Source of the DNA: Clostridium sp. 1001275B_160808_H3
GTDB lineage: Bacteria > Bacillota > Clostridia > Clostridiales > Clostridiaceae
Assembly: GCF_015550425.1 (NCBI RefSeq)
Contig: NZ_JADNAT010000013.1
Location: 1 to 64,000, forward strand
DNA: 64,000 nucleotides
Direction of reading: 5' to 3'
The notes beneath the pieces were generated by a model, which saw only the letters and a program-made list of their open reading frames with translations, searched no databases and was not told where the DNA came from. The position numbers were made by a program, and so were the translations under genes. Below are positions 39,851 to 47,642 of this stretch, in pieces (position 1 is the stretch's first letter; every line of letters begins with the position of its first letter).

Positions 39851-40061
39851 TATCAGTTTACCGATAATTTGCAATATAAAAAGTTAAAAAAATATTGAAA
39901 ATAGAAGGGGATATTTATGGGAAATAGAGTTATTAAAAGAAAAACTTAGATAAATAAAGGGTTTGAGAGGTATATTGGTAAGGCGATAAAATATAAAAGA
40001 ATTTCAGAATTTCAATTATCGGTTAATCGATATATAATAAACTTAAATCGGTTAGCCGATA
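39851..40061. promoter_or_regulatory. Divergent control region with repeated 16-bp operators
   Basis: Related imperfect palindromes fit TATCGGTTANCCGATA: TATCAGTTTACCGATA (39851-39866), TATTGGTAAGGCGATA (39973-39988, weak), TATCGGTTAATCGATA (40017-40032) and AATCGGTTAGCCGATA (40046-40061). The first lies just upstream of the repressor gene. The last abuts the Cro-like gene's AGGAGG. Spacing of the last two is 29 bases centre to centre. They are probably the binding sites of the repressor and Cro, setting the lysogeny switch. Confidence 0.8.
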
Positions 40062-40073
40062 GGAGGTGAATAA

Positions 40074-40319
40074 ATGAAACTGGACATGCTTAAAGAAAAA
40101 ATGCTTGAGAGTAATAAGTCAATTTTAGCTTTATCTAAGGAAAGTGGAGTTGCATATGCAACGGTATATGACATTATAAACAATAAAGCTAAAAACCCAA
40201 GAATAAATACAATGACTAAGATAGCAACAGCATTGGGATTAAGTTTAGAAGATATATGTTATCAGGAGGATTTAAATGAAGAGGGTGATTTTAAAAGTAA
40301 AAAAACAAATAAGAGATAA
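40074..40319 (+). CDS. Cro-like XRE-family regulator
   Basis: The 81-residue protein is almost entirely an HTH domain (MLKEKMLESNKSILALSKESGVAYATVYDIINNKAKNPRI). The recognition region GVAYATVYDI closely resembles GVGYATLHDI of the divergent repressor, consistent with shared operators. AGGAGGTG precedes the start, directly after the last operator. It is the first gene of the rightward early operon. Confidence 0.85.
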   Translation: MKLDMLKEKMLESNKSILALSKESGVAYATVYDIINNKAKNPRINTMTKIATALGLSLEDICYQEDLNEEGDFKSKKTNKR

Positions 40320-40353
40320 AAGTAACGAATCTAAAGATAAAATCATAAAATAA
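40276..40353 (+). CDS. Possible 25-residue basic peptide
   Basis: An ATG at 40276 is preceded by AGGAGGA five bases upstream, inside the 3' end of the Cro-like gene in another frame. The 25-residue product is rich in Lys and Arg (KRVILKVKKQIRDK). The strong ribosome site is the main evidence. It may equally be a by-product of the coding sequence. Confidence 0.3.
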   Translation: MKRVILKVKKQIRDKSNESKDKIIK

Positions 40354-40380
40354 TTTAGTATAACGGGGGGGATGATTAGT

Positions 40381-40521
40381 ATGTACGACATAGTTATGAT
40401 TTTACCTAAAGATACTACTGAGTTAGAAAAGAAACTTGGAGAAGCATTAGCTAAAATAGCTAATAACAGATTAAATGAACAAGAAAAAATAGAACTTCTA
40501 AAGAGATTGGAAAACAAATAG
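40381..40521 (+). CDS. Small phage protein, 46 residues
   Basis: The ATG at 40381 follows a GGGGGGGA stretch at good spacing. The product starts MYDIVMILPKDTTELEKKL and ends with a charged helix LNEQEKIELLKRL. No family recognised. Small early proteins next to cro often modulate the switch, but nothing here shows that. Confidence 0.65.
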   Translation: MYDIVMILPKDTTELEKKLGEALAKIANNRLNEQEKIELLKRLENK

Positions 40522-40581
40522 ATTGCAGGGCTGAATTGCCCGTCAATTAAAACTTAACAGAATAAAAGGAGGGTAAATAAT

Positions 40582-41313
40582 ATGAATAATATAACTGTTA
40601 AACAAATTAACATTGGAGGACAAGCAGTTCCTGTTGTAGATAGCAGAGAAGTTGCTATTATGGTTGATAAAAGACATTCAGATTTACTAGAGAGTATTAA
40701 AGGATATATAGGGCATTTAGAAAACGGAAATTTCCGTTCTCAAGATTTCTTTATAAAAGATACTTATAAAGTTGAAGGAAATAATAAAACATATGATTGT
40801 TTCTTATTAACTAGAAAAGGCTGCGATATGGTAGCAAATAAAATGACAGGAGAGAAGGGAGTTTTATTTACAGCTGAATATGTAACTAAATTTGAAGAAA
40901 TGGAGAACTCATTAAAAGGACAACCATTGAAATTAACTACAGAACAGATGTTAGAACTTCAATTCAAATATGCTAAGGAAGTTAAAGAAAAGGTGGAAAA
41001 GGTAGATAGCAGAATTACTGTTTTAGAAGAAAGAATGACAATAGAAACAGGAGCACAAAAGACTTTATGTGATCTAGTGAATAAAAAGATTATGGCTGTA
41101 CTAGGTGGAAAAGATACACCAGCATATAAAGAACTAAGTAAGAAAGCATATAGTCAATGCTGGAAAGATTTTAAAAGAATAGTTGGAGTTGCTTCTTATA
41201 AAGATACAGCTATCAAAGATTTTGATTTTGCTAGAAAAGTAATTATAGATTGGAAGCCAGGTAGAGAATTGGAGTTAATGATTAGAGGGTGCAATGCACA
41301 AATAAGAATGTAG
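40582..41313 (+). CDS. Rha-family regulator with ORF6C domain
   Basis: The 243-residue protein has an N-terminal Rha domain (VVDSREVAIMVDKRHSDLLESIKGYI, then YDCFLLTRKGCDMVANKMTGEKG) and a C-terminal ORF6C domain (CDLVNKKIMAVLGGKDTPAYKELSKKAYSQCWKDFKRI). Such proteins act as phage antirepressor-like regulators. It could be the factor that inactivates the CI-like repressor. GGAGGG precedes the start. Confidence 0.88.
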   Translation: MNNITVKQINIGGQAVPVVDSREVAIMVDKRHSDLLESIKGYIGHLENGNFRSQDFFIKDTYKVEGNNKTYDCFLLTRKGCDMVANKMTGEKGVLFTAEYVTKFEEMENSLKGQPLKLTTEQMLELQFKYAKEVKEKVEKVDSRITVLEERMTIETGAQKTLCDLVNKKIMAVLGGKDTPAYKELSKKAYSQCWKDFKRIVGVASYKDTAIKDFDFARKVIIDWKPGRELELMIRGCNAQIRM

Positions 41314-41325
41314 GAGGTTATTTAA

Positions 41326-41514
41326 GTGCATAAAGAAAAGATAGAACAAATACTAAAAGAGTTTTCGGAGTTATTAGAAAGAGAAGTAATATCGGTAAAA
41401 GTTGATGGTGTTGACCAGGAAGTAACACCACAAGATCAGATTGATTTTATGAAAAGTTGTTGGGAAACAGCTAGTGAAAAATTATATGAGTTAGGAATTG
41501 AAACTAATTATTAG
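41326..41514 (+). CDS. Hypothetical phage protein, 62 residues
   Basis: GTG start 13 bases after the Rha gene with AGGAGG upstream. The acidic helical product (LLEREVISVKVDGVDQEVTPQDQIDFM) matches no family I know. Coupled position in the early operon supports that it is real. Confidence 0.6.
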   Translation: MHKEKIEQILKEFSELLEREVISVKVDGVDQEVTPQDQIDFMKSCWETASEKLYELGIETNY

Positions 41515-41526
41515 GAGGATATAAAA

Positions 41527-41789
41527 ATGAAAAGTATTGGAGTAGTAAGAAACTTAGACCAACTAGGAAGGGTAGTATTACCAAAGGAGCTTAGAAAATC
41601 AATGGACATTCAAGAAGGACAACCGCTAGAAATTTATACAGAAGGAGAAGCAATAATATTAAAGAAATACCAACCAGGTTGTCATTGCTGCGGAGATACA
41701 GCAGTTGCGACTGTACAAGGGTTAAACTTTGCGATAAGTGCATAAACAAATTTATAAAAGCTATGAAGATGATTGAGGAGTTGAGATAG
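41527..41789 (+). CDS. AbrB-family regulator with frameshifted zinc ribbon
   Basis: The 0 frame (41527-41745, 72 residues) encodes an AbrB/SpoVT swapped-hairpin domain (VRNLDQLGRVVLPKELRKSMDIQEG) and the first half of a zinc ribbon (CHCCGD), then drifts into AISA and stops. In the -1 frame from 41727 the sequence reads LCDKCINKFIKAMKMIEELR to a TAG at 41787, which is the expected second CxxC and helix. The shift site is GTTAAAC (41721-41727). Either a -1 programmed frameshift makes an 87-residue protein or a one-base deletion broke the gene. Confidence 0.8.
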
Positions 41790-41791
41790 AA

Positions 41792-41956
41792 GTGTATGTA
41801 TCTAAGATATACCTTTTAACTTTACTTAAGATAAGTTACGAAATAGGAATGTGTTTAATAGTATCTTTGTTAATTATGGCTTTAATAGCTTATCTAAAAG
41901 AGGATAAGGCTATATTTACAAAAGGGTATAGGAAGTTAAGAAGGTACTTAATGTGA
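41792..41956 (+). CDS. Small membrane protein, 54 residues
   Basis: GTG start at 41792 just after the frameshifted end of the AbrB gene. The product has one hydrophobic helix (MCLIVSLLIMALIAYL) and a basic tail (TKGYRKLRRYL). GAGGAG lies about 12 bases upstream. Possibly a phage exclusion or holin-like small protein, but nothing specific is seen. Confidence 0.5.
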   Translation: MYVSKIYLLTLLKISYEIGMCLIVSLLIMALIAYLKEDKAIFTKGYRKLRRYLM

Positions 41957-41994
41957 AATTTGTAATTATTGCGAAATAAAGGAGAAGAGAATTA

Positions 41995-42339
41995 ATGTGT
42001 ATAAAGTTAAGTGAATTAAAAGATAATGAAATATTATTAATAGAGGATGATTATAATTCAATTATGTCTAAAGAAGATTATTTAGAAGATTTAGAAGACT
42101 ATAAGGAGTATGAAGTATACACAACTACAGAATATAAAGCAAATATTGATGCCAAGGATATGTTAGATAGTGCATTAGAATGTGAAGCTGATAATATGTA
42201 TGAAGATTGGTATCAAGATATATGGGACGACGTAACAGAAGAAGATATAAAAGAATTGCAAATTATCTTAGATAAGATATTGAGTAGGAGTAAAAATATA
42301 GCCTATACGGCACGTGAAAAAGTAGAAATTGATATTTGA
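41995..42339 (+). CDS. Hypothetical acidic phage protein, 114 residues
   Basis: The product is strongly acidic with many Asp/Glu-Tyr pairs (DYLEDLEDYKEYEVY, EDWYQDIWDDVTEEDI). GGAGAAGAG lies upstream. Such acidic proteins can mimic DNA, but this one has no recognised family. Preceded by one copy of the repeated intergenic element (variant form). Confidence 0.65.
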   Translation: MCIKLSELKDNEILLIEDDYNSIMSKEDYLEDLEDYKEYEVYTTTEYKANIDAKDMLDSALECEADNMYEDWYQDIWDDVTEEDIKELQIILDKILSRSKNIAYTAREKVEIDI

Positions 42340-42349
42340 TTAATACGTA

Positions 42350-42360
42350 ATTCAGAAATA
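42350..42360 (+). repeat. Repeated intergenic element ATTCAGAAATA
   Basis: ATTCAGAAATA occurs exactly at 42350-42360, 42759-42769 and 53743-53753, each time between a stop codon and the next ribosome site on the + strand. Variants occur at about 41967 (ATTGCGAAATA), 53257 (ATTACGAAATA) and 48830 (AATTCAAACATA), in the same relative place. A chromosomal copy at 903-917 shares 15 bases with the one at 53737. The role is unknown. Confidence 0.6.
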
Positions 42361-42383
42361 TGACGAAGTGAGGAGAGTTTATT

Positions 42384-42752
42384 ATGGGAATTTATAAAAT
42401 AGGGAAATGTGATTATTGTGATAATAAAGGTGAAATAGTTAGACCTACACCTTTTATGGCAGATATAGCAATGATGTGTGAATATTGTTGGAATGAAACT
42501 AAAAAGGAATATGCAGCTTCACATGGGGAATATATAGATGATTTTCAAAGCAACCAAGAAGAGTATAAAAAGTTAGATGAAATACAAAAGAATATATCCT
42601 ATGAGGAAGAGTTAATAAGATTAGAAGAAGAATTTAGAAGATGTGGCTATTCTGACGAAGTTATAGAAGAAATAAAGCGTATAGAAGGAGCAACAACATT
42701 AGAAGAGTTTGTAGCAAATTTAGAAGAAGAATTAAGTAGTTGGAGCGAGTAG
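42384..42752 (+). CDS. Hypothetical phage protein with zinc finger, 122 residues
   Basis: The N-terminus has two CxxC pairs (CDYCDN, then CEYCWNETKKEY) likely to bind zinc. The rest is a charged helical region ending LEELVANLEEEL-like. Unknown family. It lies between two copies of the repeated intergenic element. Confidence 0.65.
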   Translation: MGIYKIGKCDYCDNKGEIVRPTPFMADIAMMCEYCWNETKKEYAASHGEYIDDFQSNQEEYKKLDEIQKNISYEEELIRLEEEFRRCGYSDEVIEEIKRIEGATTLEEFVANLEEELSSWSE

Positions 42753-42779
42753 TACACAATTCAGAAATAGGAGGTTTAT

Positions 42780-42935
42780 ATGTTAGTAAATTGCAGAGAA
42801 TTAAAAGAAAAGCAAAAGAGATTTCTTAAAGAGCAAGGATTGAATCCAGAAGAGTTTTTATCTCTAGGAACAGCAGCAGATTATTATAAATTCTATCATA
42901 TTAAAAAAGAAAAAGAAGTTGTTATAAGGAGGTAA
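42780..42935 (+). CDS. DUF6906-like small protein, 51 residues
   Basis: Starts at 42780 after AGGAGG. The product (LKEKQKRFLKEQGLNPEEFL, then YYKFYHIKKEKEVVIRR) has the GLNPxE(W/F)L pattern and C-terminal strand of small phage proteins of the DUF6906 type. Function unknown. Confidence 0.65.
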   Translation: MLVNCRELKEKQKRFLKEQGLNPEEFLSLGTAADYYKFYHIKKEKEVVIRR

Positions 42936-42996
42936 GTATGTACAAGCAGTTACTACTTAACAGTAATGGAATTATGTTAGAAAGGAGGAATAGAAC

Positions 42997-43299
42997 TTGG
43001 GTAAGCTTATGCAAGAAATTCTTAAGATGGACGCTTATAAAAAGAGATTAGCCAAAATAGAAAATGATATTAAGTTAGATATGGCTAAAGAAGTAGATTT
43101 GCTTATGCGAGAAGGATTAAGCTATCAAGCGGCATTAAGACAAGTTAAAGAAATGTATAAAAAAGCTCATTCCCTAACCGACCAAAGTATAGAGAATGAG
43201 ACTATGAAACTACTAAATAAGATTATACCACCAGGAACAGATATAGACAATGACCAAATTTATATAGAGGAAAATGGACAAGTATTAAGAGATTTATAG
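42997..43299 (+). CDS. Hypothetical phage protein, 100 residues
   Basis: TTG start with AAAGGAGG at good spacing. A mostly helical protein with MREGLSYQAALRQVKEMY in the middle and a Pro-Gly turn before an acidic tail. No family recognised. It is followed 6 bases later by the next gene. Confidence 0.6.
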   Translation: MGKLMQEILKMDAYKKRLAKIENDIKLDMAKEVDLLMREGLSYQAALRQVKEMYKKAHSLTDQSIENETMKLLNKIIPPGTDIDNDQIYIEENGQVLRDL

Positions 43300-43305
43300 G
43301 AGGAT

Positions 43306-43839
43306 ATGAGAATGTTAAAGAAAGATTTATTAGAGTTTATAGAAAGAGTTGAGAGAAAGGCTATATCTAGTGTAGAAGCTAGATTTGATAAAGAGATAGA
43401 AGTTAAGAAACAAGAAGTTTTATCTAAATATGAGGATAGCATTAACATGCTTCAAGATACATTTAATAGATTTTCAACAAATTTAACTAATTTGCTTACA
43501 GATATGAAGGAAGATATGCAAGTTGCTTATGTTAGTAATTGGGATATAAATACAAGTTTAAATAGATTATCTGATATCAAAAGAAATATAGTTTATAGCT
43601 GTGATTTTCAAGGAAAAGTACAAAAACTTAAGGATAAAAGAGAAAAAGAAATCGAAGAAGTAAAAGCTAATTATCATAAAGTTTATGTTGTATCAAAGAG
43701 TATGAGCAGTTCAAAAAAGATAGCTGAATACTTAGAAGGATTAGGTTTCGACCTATCTAGCTTAAAAGAAGATGAAATGAACGCATTAGTTGCTGATATA
43801 GATAAATCAAAGCTATTTGTATGTGGAGAGAGAAAGTAG
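43306..43839 (+). CDS. Hypothetical coiled-coil phage protein, 177 residues
   Basis: The first 120 residues form long charged helices with heptad character; the C-terminal part (YHKVYVVSKSMSSSKKIAEYLEGLGFDL) looks globular. It lies immediately before the Gam-like gene, so it may share a recombination-related role, but this is inference from position. Confidence 0.65.
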   Translation: MRMLKKDLLEFIERVERKAISSVEARFDKEIEVKKQEVLSKYEDSINMLQDTFNRFSTNLTNLLTDMKEDMQVAYVSNWDINTSLNRLSDIKRNIVYSCDFQGKVQKLKDKREKEIEEVKANYHKVYVVSKSMSSSKKIAEYLEGLGFDLSSLKEDEMNALVADIDKSKLFVCGERK

Positions 43840-43852
43840 GGAGGATTTAAGA

Positions 43853-44362
43853 ATGGAAAACACATTATTACAAAATGATTTAGTAGAACAAAGAGAAGGT
43901 TTTAAAATAGAAAATTTAGAAGGTGCTACATGGGCATTTAGAAAGCTTAGAGCAATAGAAAATAAAGAAGCTGAAATGAAGGTTATAGCAGAAGAAGAAA
44001 TAAATAGAGTTAATGCATGGAAAGAAAAAGAACTAGAACAATATGCAAAGGACAAAGAATATTTTAGCTACTTACTAGAAGAATTTTATAGAGCTGAAAA
44101 AGCAAAGGATAAGAAATTTAAACTATCTACACCATATGGAAAAGTTACAGCTAGGAAGTCTAGTAAATGGTTCTATGATGATGAGAAGGGGTTACTAGAT
44201 TACCTTAAAGAAAATGGATCATGCTGCATAAGAGTTAAAGAAGAAGTTGATAAAACAGAACTTAAGAAAACATTTAAGGATGGAGTAAATACAGAAACAG
44301 GAGAAGTTATTCCTGGTGTAAGAATAGAAGAAACTGAAACTATAACAGTAAAGGTGGAGTAG
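43853..44362 (+). CDS. Gam-like host-nuclease inhibitor
   Basis: The 169-residue protein has the Mu-Gam/siphovirus Gam pattern: helical first half (WAFRKLRAIENKEAEMKVIAEEEINRV) and a beta-rich core with LSTPYGKVTARKSSKWFYDDEKGLLDYLKENG. Such proteins coat DNA ends and block RecBCD/AddAB-type nucleases. The ATG at 43853 follows GGGAGGA. It precedes the ERF annealing protein, forming a recombination module. Confidence 0.82.
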   Translation: MENTLLQNDLVEQREGFKIENLEGATWAFRKLRAIENKEAEMKVIAEEEINRVNAWKEKELEQYAKDKEYFSYLLEEFYRAEKAKDKKFKLSTPYGKVTARKSSKWFYDDEKGLLDYLKENGSCCIRVKEEVDKTELKKTFKDGVNTETGEVIPGVRIEETETITVKVE

Positions 44363-44364
44363 TC

Positions 44365-44508
44365 ATGGATGAAGATAATAAACTTGCATTAATAGTTAGG
44401 CTTGGATTAACTCTAGAATACCTTAAAAATGAGGATTATGAAGGAGTAGATAAGCAGTTAAGAAGTTTACTATATGAGATAGAGAAAGGATTAATAATAC
44501 CATTCTAG
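44365..44508 (+). CDS. Hypothetical phage protein, 47 residues
   Basis: ATG two bases after the Gam stop, with AAGGTGGAG just upstream. A helical acidic peptide (LALIVRLGLTLEYLKNEDYEGVDKQLRSL). No family recognised. Tight packing between gam and erf supports it as real. Confidence 0.6.
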   Translation: MDEDNKLALIVRLGLTLEYLKNEDYEGVDKQLRSLLYEIEKGLIIPF

Positions 44509-44518
44509 GAGGTAGGAA

Positions 44519-45142
44519 ATGAATTTATATCAGAAATTAGTTGAAATCAGAAAAGATGTTATCAACTTTAGTAAAGACACAGAAGGATATGGATATAAGT
44601 ATGTAAGTGGTAGCCAAGCTATAGCGAAGATAAGAGAAAAAATGGATAGTTTAGGAGTTCTATTAGTTCCAGAAGTTAAAAACACAATATCAAGCACTTA
44701 TGATTATGTTAACGCTAAAGGAAAAGAATGTACTGACCATATAATAAGCGGAGAAATGTCTTATAAGTGGATTAATGCAGAGAATCCAGAAGAAACATTA
44801 ATAGTACCATGGCAATTATATGGAGCTCAAGACGATATATCCAAGGCTTTTGGAAGTGGATTAACTTATGCCGAAAGATATTTTATATTAAAATTTTTCC
44901 AAGCACCAACAGACGTAGATGATCCAGATGGTAGAGATACATCTGGTAGAGGAAAAGGCAATAAAAAAGGATTAAGTGAAGCGCAAGTTAAAAGAGGATA
45001 TGCATTAGGATTTAAGGCTGGATATGATAAGGCTAATGTAGATAAGCAAATACTAAGTAAATTTAATAAAAAGATACAGGATTTAACTAAGGAGGAGTAT
45101 GACATAGTTTGTAATGGCTATGAGAAAAAGGGAGGCAAGTAA
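44519..45142 (+). CDS. erf: ERF-family single-strand annealing protein
   Basis: The 207-residue protein has the ERF core: YGYKYVSGSQAIAKIREKMDSLGVLLVPEV, then PWQLYGAQDDISKAFGSGLTYAERYFILKFFQAPTDVDDPD. It anneals complementary single strands for recombination and genome circularisation, acting with SSB further downstream. GGAGG precedes the start; it overlaps the next gene by one base. Confidence 0.9.
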   Translation: MNLYQKLVEIRKDVINFSKDTEGYGYKYVSGSQAIAKIREKMDSLGVLLVPEVKNTISSTYDYVNAKGKECTDHIISGEMSYKWINAENPEETLIVPWQLYGAQDDISKAFGSGLTYAERYFILKFFQAPTDVDDPDGRDTSGRGKGNKKGLSEAQVKRGYALGFKAGYDKANVDKQILSKFNKKIQDLTKEEYDIVCNGYEKKGGK

Positions 45143-45930
45143 TGGCAGAAGTAAAATGGATAAAACTTAACACAGATATGTTTGATAATGCAAAGATTAA
45201 GTATCTAAGGACTTTACCAGAAGGAGATAAGATAGTTCTAATATGGGTAATGTTACTTGCTAAAGCTGGTAAATGTAATGCAAACGGATATATCTTTCTA
45301 ACAGAAAATATTCCTTATACTCAGGATATGTTAGCAGCAGAGTTTGACTTTGAAATAACTACTATACAACTAGCTTTAACTTCCCTAATGAGGTTAGGAA
45401 TGATAAATCTTGATGAAAGCAATCTTTATGTAACTGGATGGGAGGAGCACCAGAACATAGAAGGACTTGAAAAAATCAGAGAGCAAAATAGAAAAAGGGT
45501 TGCTAAATACAGAGAAAAACAAAAGTTATTAGATAGTAACGTTACAGGTAACGACATAGTAACGGAAAGTAACGCAATAGATAAAGAAGAAGAAAGAGAT
45601 AAAGAAAGAGATAAAGATAAAGAAGAAGATAAAGAAAGAGAGATAGAGAATATATGTCGTCAGTTGTCGTCTATCTGGACCAGTAATGGTTATGGAACTT
45701 TAAATAAAACTTTATTAGATAAATTATTAGCTGATGTTGAGATTTATTCTATAGAGTGGGTAACTAAGGCTATAGAGATAGGCAATCAAAGAAGCAAGAG
45801 AACTTATTCTTATCTTAAAGGGATATTAGAGAATTGGAAAACAGAAGGTTACAAGGAGGGGGCAGATGGAAGCACTAGACAGGATATTAAGTCAAATGCG
45901 AGCAAGTGGGATAAATATGAGTTCGAGTAA
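45142..45930 (+). CDS. Phage replisome organiser (DnaD-like)
   Basis: The 262-residue protein has an N-terminal winged-helix replisome-organiser domain (VKWIKLNTDMFDNAKIKYLRTLPEGDKIVLIWVMLL), a very charged repetitive middle (EEERDKERDKDKEEDKERE) and a DnaD-like C-terminal domain (AIEIGNQRSKRTYSYLKGILENWKTEG). It binds the origin, probably the repeats inside its own gene, and recruits the helicase loader encoded next. The two genes overlap by 65 bases. Confidence 0.9.
   Translation: MAEVKWIKLNTDMFDNAKIKYLRTLPEGDKIVLIWVMLLAKAGKCNANGYIFLTENIPYTQDMLAAEFDFEITTIQLALTSLMRLGMINLDESNLYVTGWEEHQNIEGLEKIREQNRKRVAKYREKQKLLDSNVTGNDIVTESNAIDKEEERDKERDKDKEEDKEREIENICRQLSSIWTSNGYGTLNKTLLDKLLADVEIYSIEWVTKAIEIGNQRSKRTYSYLKGILENWKTEGYKEGADGSTRQDIKSNASKWDKYEFE
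45536..45655 (+). other. Candidate phage replication origin inside the replisome-organiser gene
   Basis: GTAACG occurs four times in 39 bases, at 45536, 45548, 45559 and 45569, spaced 12, 11 and 10 bases, about one helical turn each. The first lies in the palindrome GTAACGTTAC. A purine-only, A-rich tract follows at about 45580-45655 and could melt. Iterons plus an asymmetric AT-rich tract within the initiator gene is the lambda-O type layout. Confidence 0.6.
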
Positions 45931-46636
45931 TCCGTATAAATGCCTTAAATGCAAAGATACAACTTGGATAGCTGGAGAAGAAGGTTATAAAAGATGTGAA
46001 TGTTATGAACTGGCGCATGTAGAAAGCTTGTGGGAAAACTTCGGTGTAAAACTAAAAGATATTAAACTCCTTAGAGAATATGAGCCTTATAATGATTCAA
46101 CTAAGAAAGTTAAAGAAAAAGCGGCAGAGTATATAAGAAATTTTGATGAAATAAAAAATACAAGAGAAAATGGTTTTGCATTACTTGGACAACCAGGAGC
46201 AGGGAAAACTCATATTGTACTAGCTATAGGCAAGGCACTATTAGAGAAGAAAATATCTGTGGTTTATATGCCTTATTTAGAAGTTATAAAAGAACTTAAA
46301 GCATTAGCAATGTACCAGGAAGATTACGAGAAGTTATTAAGTAGATATACTAGGGCCAAAGTTTTAATAATAGATGATCTATTTAAAGATAAAGTTAAAA
46401 AGGGAAGAATTGCAGCAGAGTTAAGTGAAACAGATATGAAGCATATATATCCAATACTTAATTATAGATATTTAAATTACCTTCCAACAATAATATCAAG
46501 TGAATGTACTCCTAATATGCTTTTAGAGTTAGATGAAGCACTAGGAGGAAGGATATTAGAAACTACAGGGAAAAGATTTAGCCTTACATTTAAGGAAGAT
46601 TGTAATTATAGATTGAAAAAATTTATGAAGGAATAA
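45866..46636 (+). CDS. DnaC-like helicase loader ATPase
   Basis: The 256-residue AAA+ protein has an N-terminal zinc motif (CLKCKDTTW, then RCEC), Walker A LLGQPGAGKTHIVLAIG and Walker B KVLIIDDLFKD, then LNYRYLNYLPTIISSE (sensor 1 region) and an Arg finger region GGRILETTGKRFSLTF. It loads the host replicative helicase at the phage origin. GGAGGGGG lies upstream within the previous gene. Confidence 0.92.
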   Translation: MEALDRILSQMRASGINMSSSNPYKCLKCKDTTWIAGEEGYKRCECYELAHVESLWENFGVKLKDIKLLREYEPYNDSTKKVKEKAAEYIRNFDEIKNTRENGFALLGQPGAGKTHIVLAIGKALLEKKISVVYMPYLEVIKELKALAMYQEDYEKLLSRYTRAKVLIIDDLFKDKVKKGRIAAELSETDMKHIYPILNYRYLNYLPTIISSECTPNMLLELDEALGGRILETTGKRFSLTFKEDCNYRLKKFMKE

Positions 46637-46648
46637 GGAGAGATAAAA

Positions 46649-47218
46649 ATGGATTTTAAATTGAAATGCATAAAAACTAAAAATTCACCAATTGCACCAG
46701 GAGCTAGTGCATACAAAGGTAAGATTTATATTTTTGAAGATGGAAGAACTACATGGGAGAATGGAAGTGAAAGTTTTAGCTATGATTCAGCAGAAGATTT
46801 TTTTAAACATAATGTAAATCTTCGAGGTTATTTTGAGGAGATAAAAGAAGTGGAACTAACATTCAAAGAGGTTGTAGCAAATATAAAAGAGGGTGAAGTT
46901 TGGGAGAATGCAAGTTTAGCTAGAAATTTAAAAGAAATAAATAGAAAAGGAAGATTAATAAGATTTGTATTTACAGATACAGATAGGGGAAGTTTTGCTA
47001 TAGATAATGATGATACATTCATACTTCAAAGAAAAGAATACATCTTCCAAGAAGCATTTAAGGCATATGAAGAAGGTAAAGAAATAGAGAGTATAAGTTA
47101 TAGATATAAAATAATAAATGAGCAAGATAAATATTATTCAAAACTTGAAAAAGAATGGATAGATAATGATACCTTTGACGTGGATGAAATAAAAGGCAAG
47201 TGGTATATAAATGACTAG
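46649..47218 (+). CDS. Hypothetical phage protein, 189 residues
   Basis: The first 60 residues form a small beta-rich unit (KLKCIKTKNSPIAPGASAYKGKIYIFEDGR) and the second part has KEGEVWENASLARNLKEINRKGRL. No family recognised. It lies between the helicase loader and an HNH-like gene and overlaps the latter by 8 bases. Confidence 0.6.
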   Translation: MDFKLKCIKTKNSPIAPGASAYKGKIYIFEDGRTTWENGSESFSYDSAEDFFKHNVNLRGYFEEIKEVELTFKEVVANIKEGEVWENASLARNLKEINRKGRLIRFVFTDTDRGSFAIDNDDTFILQRKEYIFQEAFKAYEEGKEIESISYRYKIINEQDKYYSKLEKEWIDNDTFDVDEIKGKWYIND

Positions 47219-47642
47219 AGAAATACATTTCTGCAGAGAATGTTATTCAAGCTATGGAGTAGAACTACATCACATAATCTACAGGTCAGAAAATAAAAAC
47301 TTAGAAAGATGTAAATTAAATTATGCTTATCTATGCCAGGAGCACCACAGAGGAACTTATGGAGTACATGGAAGTAAAGGGGCAAAACTTAATAGAAAAC
47401 TTAAACTAGAATTTCAAAATAAATTAGAAGTAGTACTGGACAAGCAGTATTTAACTAAAGAAGAAATAAATCAAGTATTACAAATATCAGATAAGGCAGT
47501 AAATAGGCTTTTAAAGCTTTTAACATTACAGAAGGGTAAATATGTTAGGGAAGATGTAATAAGGCAATGCATGGGTGGTAGATTGATTATAGAGGAAGGT
47601 GTAAATAATGAGGGATATAAAAATCAAATTCTGGGATGTTGA
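47211..47642 (+). CDS. HNH-like zinc-finger protein
   Basis: The 143-residue protein starts with CRECYSSYGVELHHIIYRSENKN then YLCQEHHRGTYGVHG, a CxxC-HH-CxxHH arrangement like phage HNH endonucleases or related zinc fingers. A helix-turn-helix-like C-terminus (LTKEEINQVLQISDKAVNRLLKL) follows. It is probably a DNA-binding nuclease or regulator. Confidence 0.65.
   Translation: MTREIHFCRECYSSYGVELHHIIYRSENKNLERCKLNYAYLCQEHHRGTYGVHGSKGAKLNRKLKLEFQNKLEVVLDKQYLTKEEINQVLQISDKAVNRLLKLLTLQKGKYVREDVIRQCMGGRLIIEEGVNNEGYKNQILGC

Noticed and set aside
39917..39949. Ten-codon open frame with a good ribosome site (GAAGGGGAT) in the repressor-cro gap.
   Set aside because: Too short to support as a gene; it sits in a control region and may be a chance frame or a remnant.
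42938..43051. 37-codon frame starting just after the DUF6906-like gene.
   Set aside because: It overlaps the better supported gene at 42997, has a poor ribosome site and an unremarkable product.
45575..45660. Tandem repeat-like AAAGAAGAAGATAAAG tract considered as a CRISPR or microsatellite.
   Set aside because: It is coding sequence for a charged linker and has no spacer structure; treated as part of the candidate origin.
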